A stretch of DNA of 64,000 nucleotides. It comes from Bryum argenteum. Its lineage: Eukaryota > Streptophyta > Bryopsida > Bryales > Bryaceae. Below are positions 55,727 through 64,000 of the stretch, piece by piece. Each line of letters starts with the position of its first letter. Position 1 is the first letter of the stretch. Location of the stretch: the NCBI GenBank assembly GCA_037043015.1, contig CM073321.1:21945001-22009000 (forward strand). The letters are read 5' to 3'. A program made the translations under genes and the position numbers. Under the pieces are notes generated by a model. The model searched no databases. It had not been told where the DNA came from and saw only the letters and a list, made by a program, of their open reading frames with translations.

Positions 55727-57804
55727 TTGTTAATGTGCTGGACGATATCAAGAATTTACGAATCCCAGTTTCTAGTCGTCAACGATTGATTGATGAACCA
55801 AATCTCCAATGTTGTTCCCCTTCTCGAGATACATAGGCAAAGTGACTAATATTTTTGACGATGAGCTGCTACCAATGTGTTTGGGTTTTGGAACAGGGCG
55901 TTTGGCGGATTGGGGTTGACTGAGGCGACAAGGAGATTGCAGAGAGTTGTGGTCGACTATGAAAGATTGAGGAGGGGATCTTGCATTCGTAACTCCACCT
56001 CCAGAAATCAGAGTAAGTCGTGCACCGCGTCTCCTCGCATTGATTATCGCTCCAGGTGAAGCCTGAGTCAGATCAATTTTTTCTGGAACTGCAGTCTCGT
56101 GTAGGATGGGAGCGACTTTTGCGGATTCATGTTCTGGATCTACTATAGGGTCTGCAGCAATGTTGCGTTGCTTTTTGTTTGGTCGAGGCTTCGGTTGTGC
56201 AAGTGGTGAAGAAGGTGCAGAGAGTGGATTGAGTGCGCTTGTTAATATGAAGAGGTCGTCGTCGTCATCATCGCCTATCTCCATAGGTGCAGTGTCGAGT
56301 GCGTTCAAAGTGATGTTTCAAAGAAGATGCTTCTCCTCCTTGTGCACATACTTATCGTCGCACTCAAGAAACCAACCACCCGTCAATTATTGGGCGTTAG
56401 TAAACCGCTTCCGCTAGGCTTCCGAGAAAAGGCTCTTGGGGTCGTTTGTGACTGCAACGTCTTCGAACTCTGCTAGAATGGACCACAAAGCTAATGCTCC
56501 TTTCGCAAGAAGCTCTTGTTTCAAGTACCTAGACTCAAACAAACATTTTAGAATGGCGAACTTAAATATTCGGTATAAATTTTGTTGAAAGTGAAAAGCA
56601 ACTTGAGTGCATACCGGAATAAAAGACGCTTTGTTGTAACTTTGCCACCACCAATCTTCTGAAGATCCGAGCCTTTAATAAACCTTGGGCTTGCATTAGG
56701 AGTAAGGCAGTTTCCGAATGCCTTCTTCTATATGAGCACCCTCCACTTCTCGACATACGCTGATCACTTGAGGACAACACTAGACCATTGAATGTTGAGA
56801 TTGTCATTTTCAACCAAGTTCTGCAATTCACTTTCCAGTGATTGTTACAGCTGAAAATCAAGAGACACTGTTAATAATGAGAATACAGTAACGACAACCA
56901 TAATGTAAATACGTTACTAAACGCAAGATATATGTGCCCAAAGAGATGCGCGATGGAGAAATGCGACCAAAGTTCTATCTTTCATTGTGCGCTCTTCTTG
57001 GAAGTGGACAGAGCGACGAACTTCGTTTGGTGCGTTCCACTATTGGAGCCACTTTTCCTTCAAATCAAAATGAACGTTGGTTGTGGATACCATGTGTAAG
57101 CAATCAATTGTCATATCAGGCTTAATGTTCTGGCTCTAGTGAGAATAAATCTGCAGAGAAGACAAATTGAAATGTTGATTTGGTTACGGAATAGAAGGAC
57201 AGGTAGGCTAATTTCGAAATCAAGAAGGGATTCATGCATACCTCTTTCGGGAAAACTTTTCCAAGTTTGTAATTGGCCACAGTGACCATCTTATCAAAAT
57301 TCTTGGTACGAATCGATTTGATTTCTGCTTTAATGGCGTTATCCATGGCACTCCATACGCCCGGTCGTGTTTGTTTTTCTTTTGGAACACTGGTGTAGTA
57401 AGTAGTCTCAACATCATCTGATGCTTTCGCTAACCTCCTCTGTACAACAAACAAATAAGAGTGAGAAAATGTGTGAAAATAAATACGAGTTAAATAGGTC
57501 AAGCACATGTGTAGTGTACATACCGCATATAAAAACTTTACGAAGACGTCTACTGTTAGAAGATACCAAGTGTCCTTTCTTGCTTTGGTGTTCTTGCAGA
57601 TGTTGTAATCTTCTGGAGATATGAGATCCTTGAAGTCCTCAAGTTTCAATTTTCCAAACTTTCTCATGCGTTGTAGTTTTGCGCACAGACTTTCTTTGAC
57701 GTGGTCATGTTCGGTAGAACAACATAGCAGAATGTCACATGAGAAAACCGTAGTTCAAAAGAGTACAAAATAAAATGAATCGCAGAAACGTGCCAGCTAC
57801 TTAC

Positions 57805-58649
57805 CAATTTATGTCGTTCATAGCATCAAGGAGCAGATTGCTCTCTCCTCGAGCATCAAGTACGATGCAGTCCATGGAGATGTACCACAAAGAATCCATC
57901 TTGTGGTATTTCTCTATATGTCGCATCCACGCTGTAACACGGTGGTTACCTTCGTATACATAGAAGTACTTCCCATTGAGATGTTGAAGATCTGGATCTG
58001 ATCGAATCGACCTCTCAAATTCTTCATTAGCAGCTCTCCAAAGCGGGTTTGTCTACAACTCATCACTTGTATCAACCAATTTTTCTCTACCTTTTTTATC
58101 GAAGGAGATACATACATTACCCGATCTCTTTCGCGGTAACCTTTGTTGAACTCGTTCTCGAGTTTTCTGACGTCTTGTTCTGAGATAGGTCGAACCTTTG
58201 AGTAACACACCAAGAGGCACAATAGAATGAGCATACAAGACTTTTTGACAGGTTTGAAACGCAACTTGTTTTTTATAGCAATCGAATCACTTTCATGAAT
58301 TATGTGCATCTCGTTTGCATTCCAGTCAGGATCTTTGTTTTGAAGATGTGGAGGCATGTGGAGGATGCCGATGTTGACACTCCTAGACAAAGTTGTATCT
58401 TCATCGTCTGAGAAGGACTCATTTCGACCACAATCTTGCAAAGCTTGAAGTGGAGGTTCAGATCCATGTTGATTAGTCTCTGGATCTACATTCTGCTTGC
58501 CTTCAACAGTTTCTTGAGGTGAAGGTATTCGGGCAACCCCAAGAAGAACTTCATCTCCATCGGAAGTTTGAGTTGGCACATCGATAGGAGAATGTGGGGA
58601 GTCTTGCTCGTTGTGAATAGTAGCACCTTAGGATATTTTCATCTGAAAC
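57805..58649 (-). pseudogene. Exon with the ParB/Srx-like core
   Basis: After a Ser/Glu-rich segment the exon reads KVRPISEQDVRKLENEFNKG, the usual opening of a ParB fold. It shifts one base near 58110 to FDKKGREKLVDTSDEL, has TAG at about 58054 and continues NPLWRAANEEFERS, HLNGKYFYVYEGNHRVTAW, SMDCIVLDARGESNLLLDAM up to the donor at 57805. The GNHR motif is the nucleotide/phosphate-binding turn in this fold. Confidence 0.55.
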
Positions 58650-59229
58650 TCCAAAATACCACATACAGCATTACACACAATCATTAATAAAAAATTGAAG
58701 CAGAAGGAGATATCATAAATAGTATAGTGACGTTTTATATAAAAGATAATGATAATGGTATTGTATAATCTTAGCAAACAATTATGAAGATTTTGACTTT
58801 GCTGCAAGTCGCGGCAAAGGTAGTGGTGCAATTCTGGCTAATGCCTTTGCTTCAAGACGACGAGCCCTTGCCTGAACAAAATAATTAAGCATGTATTCCG
58901 CTCGTGCAACCCGATCAACATTATCACGTGGAATGTGATGGACAGGGGAGTTAGGAGACACCATCACTGAGACTGAAGGCAAAGCTATTACTAAATGACA
59001 AGACTCTACTATAGCTTCGACTCGGACACTCATAGTCAATAAGTCGCTATCAGCATCTGATTCCTCAGCTTGGGAAACTTCCACTTTCTTGAAAGGGTCC
59101 TGCAAAACGAAGAATAACGATTTAAGAAACCAAAAAAACAACAAGTAATCAATATGACAGATTGAAAGCAATGCACAGTCGATTTTAAAGCAAAATCCAA
59201 CCAACAGACTGATCAAGAAGCCCAAAAAT

Positions 59230-61740
59230 CATTAAAAAAAGCCTCAAGTTTTCCCTTTCGAACTTGCGTGACATAGGTTTGGCCAACGCGGGCACATCAC
59301 AACCCTCATTTCAAATGAAAGTGAGGGGCTATCTCCCAACTCAAACAACGACAAATATGAATGCACAGCAGAAGTGATCAAAGATTTAGAACTAGGCCAC
59401 TCTATCACAAAGCCTCGAAATGGCTAAATTAAACAATACGGCAGCTCACTTGCAGACTTGCGTCGACGCAGGTTAAGCCACCCGTGGCTCAAACTCGGCC
59501 CCTTTATCACAATCAGCATCCACACGAGGAGGGAGGGGGGCACAATCATAACAATGACAATTGCAAACTCCACTGCAAAGCCAAAAAATTAAAATAAATC
59601 AAGAAAACTCGTAATTGCTCAAAAAAAGAATCTGGCAAAAACCTCGCAGACCTGCGTCGACACAGGTTAGGCCATCTAAGGCTCAAACTCGACCCCTCAA
59701 TTACAAACAAGTTACCAGACAAAAGGGGTGAGCTCTATCAGAACACAACGATTGCAAACTACACTGCAAAGCCGATCAACCAAAAAAAATAACAAGACTC
59801 GAAATGGCTGAAATAAAGAATCAGGCAGCTCACTTGCAGACCTTCGTCGACGCAAGTTAGGCCACCCGTGGCTCAAACTCGGCCCCTTCATCACAATCAG
59901 CATCTACACGAGGAGGGAGGGGAGCACTATCAGAACAAGGACAATTGCAAACTCCTCTACAAAGCCGTTAAAAAAAATTTCAAGAAGCCTCGAAATGGCT
60001 GAGAATTTAAAACTGGCAGCTAACTAGCAGAACTACGTGGACGCACGTTAGGCCACCACCAGCTTAAACTCTGCCCCTCCATCACAATCAGCATCCACAC
60101 AAGGACAAAGAGAGGCACTATCATAACAACCACAATTGCAAACTACACTGCAAAGTCGATCAACCAAAAAAAATTACAAGCCTCGAAATGGCTAAAATAA
60201 AGAATCAGGCAGCTCACTCGCAGACCGCATCGATGCAGGTTAGGCCAGTGCTGGCTAAAACTTGGCTCATCCATCACAATTAGCATCCGCACGAGGAGGG
60301 AGGGGGGCACAATAAGAACAACGACGATTGCAAACTCTAGTGCAAAGCCGATAAAAAAAAATTCAAGAAGCTACGAAATGGCAAAAAAACAAATCCGGCA
60401 GCTCACTCGCAAACGTGCGTCGACGAAGGTTAGGCTACCCCTGGCTCAAACTCGGCCCCTCCATCACAAACAACTTACCAGACGAGGAGGGTGGGCTCGA
60501 TCAAAAGACAACGATTGCAAACTACACTGCAAAGCCCATCAACCAAACTTTACAAGTAGCCTCAAAATGGCTGAAATAAACAATCTGGCAGCTCACTCCC
60601 AGACCGCGTCGACGCACGTTAGGCCACCCCTAGTTTAAACTCGGTCCCTCCATCATAATCAGCATCCACACGAGGAGGGAGGGGGGCACTATCACAAGAA
60701 GGACAATTGCAAACTCCTCTGCAAAATGGTCAATTTTTTTTTTGAGAAGCCTCGAAATGGCTCAAAATTTAAAACTTACAGCTAACTAGAAGGACTGCGT
60801 GGACGCTAGTTAGGCCAGCGCTGGCTCAAACTTGGCCCCTCCATCACAATTAGCATCTACACAAGGAGGGAGGGGGGCAGAATCATAACAACGTTGATTG
60901 CAAAGTCCACTACAAAGCCGATAAACAATAATTTCAAGAAGCCTCAAAATGGCTGAAATAAAGAATCTAGCAAAATTCTTGCAGACGTGCGTCAACGCAG
61001 GTTAAGCCATCTCTGGCTCAAACTCGGCCCCCCCATCACAAACAACTTACCAAACGAGGAGGGTGGGCTCGATCAGAACACAACGATTGCAAACTACAGT
61101 GCAAAGCCGATCAACCAACTTTACAGGGAGCCTCGAAATGGTTGAAATAAACATTCCGGCAGCTCACTTGCAGACCTGCATCCACGCAGGTTAGGCCACC
61201 TCTAACTTGAGTTCGGCCCCTCCATCACAATCAGCATCCACACGAGCAGGGAGGGGGGCACAATCATAACAACGACCATTGCAAAATCTAGTGCAAAGCC
61301 GATAAATTAAATAAGAAGCCTCGAAAAGGCTGAGTATTTAGAACTGACAGCTAACTCGCACAACTGGGTGAACGCAGGTTAGGCCACCCCTGGCTCAAAC
61401 TCGGCCCCTCTATCACAAACAACTTACTAGACGAGGAGGGTGGGCTCAATCAAAACACAACGATTGCAAACTACACTGCAAAGCCGATCATCCAAAAAAA
61501 TAAGAAGCCTCAAAATGGCTAAAATAAACAATCTGGCAGCTCACTTCCAAACCGCGCTAACACACGTTAGGCCACCCTTGGCTTAAACTCGGCCCCTCTA
61601 TCACAATCAACAATTACACAAGGAAGGAGGGGGGCACAATCAGAACAACGACGTTTGCAAACTCCATTGCTAAGCCGATAAACAAAATAAGAAGCCTCAA
61701 AAAGACTGAGTATTTAGATCTGGGGAAAATATGGCTGTGA
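59230..61740. repeat. 190-bp satellite array
   Basis: About 13 units; the landmark AAGCCTCGAAATGGCT or a variant recurs at 59411, about 59600, 59790, 59987, 60178, 60365, 60556, 60746, 60937, 61127, 61314, 61504 and 61688. Two unit types alternate irregularly, one with CACGAGGAGGGAGGGGGGCAC and one with GACGAGGAGGGTGGGCTC. It lies between the 61939-61781 and 59099 exons. Long frames inside it are repeat products. Confidence 0.88.
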
Positions 61741-62287
61741 CTTAGTCCAGAAGGGGAAGGCTATCCAGGCTCCTACTTACATTGGAGTATAGCAACCCTC
61801 TCAACGTCATTGCAAATTGGAAGAACAATCATTTTTTTGTGCAGACGATATTGAAAGGTGTGTGAAGGGTACTCGTCGAAGATGGGTTGAGCACTTCTCT
61901 TGGACCCAATATCAACCACCTATTCCTTCAGTATCGCCCCTGAAAATGTAAACAAATTTGACATGTAGAAAAATTGAGACGTTAGAGAATGTAGGATTCT
62001 AACTTTCACAGAAAGAATGCCTTCTCCTAAACCGCTCGTTCAATGTTATTGTCCCTCCACGAGACTTGTGACACATTCCGGTGCCGGACGATGCAAACCT
62101 CTTTCCAAAATAAAAAAAATCCAAGAATGTTCGGTGCGTCTCTGTTGTGACTCCGAAGCATATGAAGGGAATTGATTATGCTCAAGCTTTGCAAGCAAGC
62201 ATACTGAAGGTGACCATGCACGGCAGCCTTGTTTTGGTTGTATTGTAGATTTGCAGTCAAATTTGGGGTCGGTTTATAATCTTTCAA

Positions 62288-63260
62288 TAAGTGTATTGCC
62301 TAATTGTACTTGCCCATTGATGAAGGATAAATTGCTAGATTGGGTAGAATAGGATGTCCATATAAACCATGTTAGCACCTATACTATGTCTTCGTTATGA
62401 TCTGTAAACTTCATGCCGATAGGGACCTTTTTATCCACGCACCTACCTTCAGTTTCAACGAGGTGAAAAGGATTCTAGAGAGTGGAGTGCTAGACCATGC
62501 AACAGAGTAGAGGACGTAGAAGAGACCCTACACGTACTCCACATATTATATTATAAAATTGTGTATTTCCTATCTTATATAGTATGATTTTGCAATTTAG
62601 TGAATATCAATATATATGATTATACATGTTCAAAAAACTTTGTTCCTCTTTGATAGATTATATGCTTGTAAGTGCTTATCATGCTTATGTAGTCTTATCG
62701 TTTGAGTTCACTAATGTCTATATGCATCTCAAGCATGCATAATTTCAGAATTTTCTCTCCCAATTCCACAGGTTTAGGATCCAAAATCCTCGGTTATAAG
62801 TCAGAATATTTGAATATTCTAAAGAGTATCCGTTGAAATTATTTAGATTGTTCAAGGAATATTTTTTACTAAAAATACAAAGTCACCGCTCTAAAATCTG
62901 AAACCCTCACAGCTCTGCGCTCTATGCTCTATGCTCACGCCCCGGCTATATCTTAAGCATGGACCGGGGGTGACGTTGATAGAAATCCACGAAACTGAAA
63001 CAAATGTTTCAACACTTAGCACAGCAATTGTGACCACGAGATCCAAAGCTACGGCACCTGAATATGTCGTGGAACCCCCTAAGCTATTTCCGTAGCAGCA
63101 TTGAAAATGACTACATTACATTCAGAAACGGATTTAAGGTGACTTAGGGGCGACTCCCCTTGTCAACATGCAGCAGGTACTAGACGACTCTACCGTACAT
63201 ATCACTCTAACGAGTCTTTTGAAAATAAGTGCATAACTGCAAAAATACCTACAACGGACT
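62288..63260. other. No gene recognised
   Basis: AT-rich sequence upstream of the methyltransferase-like locus. No clear CT-rich leader like those at 3.5-3.9 and 13.8-14.1 kb, and no AGCTCGA palindromes. Confidence 0.35.
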
Positions 63261-63263
63261 GCG

Positions 63264-64000
63264 ATGTCACATGCTACAACGACTTTAACTACTATTGATG
63301 TCAACGCAACTACAGTCATCCTAGACACTGCAGTCATACACCTAAGATTGACACTACATGAGTTATTCAATGTCTTGGTCGATGAGGGCTCTAGTGTCAA
63401 TGTTGTAAGCCATAACCTGCAAAGACATTTGGGGCTACCGTCACCCAAGGTTGTCCAATTCATACTACGTGTGGCTTATAATGCTCCGTCCACCCCCTTA
63501 GAAATATTGGCTACTGTGGCTATCACCATACATGGAGTATCCATACCGACAACATTTGTCGTCATAAATATGCCTGATAGCACTAACTTTCCTATCAAAC
63601 TAGGTAGGCCATGGTTGCGCAACAAGAACGAAGTACATGACTAGGCACAGAATCAGATATTTCTACACTGTCATGGTAAGTCGGTAGTAATTCCTGTAGA
63701 CATATGCACCACCAAAGCTAAAGTTGACCAAATTTGCAGCAAAGTGAGGACAAATTGCCTTAGGGGGTTAACTCAAGAAGAAGAAGCTTTAGTCTTTTAT
63801 GCAGACCCAACCTCAGTGCTTGTTGCCAAAATTCAACTAGCAAGAATAGTACCCCAAGGGTAGCCCCATACATACCTTTCCCATTTACCAAGAAATTCAA
63901 GAGGCTATCACCGTAATGCCAATCCAGCCACGAAGGCACTAGAAAAGCAAGTAGTCACTAGATGGACCAATGGTGTCAAGTACAATTTTGGCACCTTGGA
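63264..64000 (+). mobile_element. Gypsy-type protease fragment, runs off the right edge
   Basis: Reads FNVLVDEGSSVNVVSHNLQR (about 63365-63425), then LRVAYNAPSTPLEILATVAI, TFVVINMPDS and IKLGRPWLRNKNEVHD before TAG at 63642. The open frame continues to the edge with more stops. VDEGS in place of D-(S/T)-G and the flap LGRPWL identify a retropepsin of a Ty3/gypsy element, different from those at 18-22 and 44 kb. The ORF may begin upstream of 63264. Confidence 0.65.

Larger units (their letters stand above)
54331..62287 (-). pseudogene. ParB-like plus DNA-methyltransferase-like protein, 12 or more exons, decayed
   Basis: Minus-strand exons with GT-AG borders: about 62287-62030 (weak), 61939-61781, 59099-58787, 58649-57805, about 57700-57524, 57439-57242, 57120-56925, 56850-56615, 56528-55726, 55629-55282, 55190-54926, 54843-54652, 54565-54331. 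Seen in order: LPICND (61810); KVRPISEQDVRKLENE and FYVYEGNHRVTAW (about 57960), a ParB/Srx-like core with G-x-H-R intact; a linker with DDDDDD and PRPNKKQR (56200); then a beta-class methyltransferase-like order: DLIFADAAEN (about 55580, motif IV place), YFENLFFFAAYHLTD and GAILLMHPKD (about 55440), WGYNPLPMASTLPHQ (about 55320), IVFDWS (54930), and SVIACARSNGHLIAMERDEE (about 54800, motif I tail). Motif IV is not DPPY and the Gly-loop is degenerate. Stops at 57040, 56414, 55756, 55489, 55333 and 55038, plus one frameshift near 58110. Confidence 0.55.

Noticed and set aside
60378..60638. 86-codon frame within the satellite
   Set aside because: It arises from the 190-bp repeat unit and is not kept in neighbouring units.

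Overview
This is nuclear DNA of a plant (streptophyte). It holds nested Ty3/gypsy LTR retrotransposons of two lineages, a hAT-type transposase, a CACTA-type end, MITE-like and satellite repeats, and genes with spliceosomal GT-AG introns. It has no bacterial-style operons. I cannot name the species. The mix (a DUF7869-type gene, a ParB-like gene family, a chromovirus with a generalised gag) would suit an early-diverging land plant or charophyte, but that is inference.

Layout. 1-3900 (minus): a multi-exon gene leaving the window on the left, with a ParB/Srx-like motif, a CT-rich leader exon, and introns full of palindromes. 3960-9500: AT-rich, gene-free, with old tandem and direct duplications, a CACTA-like end, a MITE-like element and a G-rich minisatellite. 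9800-12600: small hairpins, then a broken hAT transposase (minus). 13755-32660 (plus): a DUF7869-type, transposase-like gene whose CT-rich leader exon lies at 13.8-14.1 kb and whose coding exons lie at 29.5-32.5 kb. Its first intron is split by a 13.9-kb gypsy element (14265-28201) with two LTRs, PBS, gag, pol, an extra 3' ORF and PPT. 33.1-36.6 kb: a truncated gypsy relative, cut by the 5' LTR of a chromovirus (36597 to about 40150). About 40.2-48.66 kb: a decayed relative of the large element. 48.7-50.7 kb: a Gly-rich/CCHC pseudogene, an acidic Glu/Ala-rich stretch and minisatellites. 50.7-54.3 kb: gene-free. 54.3-62.3 kb (minus): a second, decayed multi-exon gene with a ParB-like motif and a DNA-methyltransferase-like C-terminal half, with a 190-bp satellite array in one intron. 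63.26-64 kb: start of another gypsy fragment.

Most interesting: the ParB-like gene at the left edge and the DUF7869-type gene share a homologous leader exon, splice donor and intron start. They also share a family of about 20-bp palindromes, TTAGCTCGAnTCGAGCTAA, whose arms vary in a compensating way. The two genes are transcribed away from each other from starts near 3.9 and 13.7 kb. They may be two arms of one undescribed mobile system (transposase-like protein plus ParB/methyltransferase-like protein plus palindromic sites). A second copy of the ParB/methyltransferase-like gene lies 55 kb away. Premature stops are mostly TAG where relatives have CAG or TGG, with few frameshifts, which fits silencing followed by methyl-cytosine decay.
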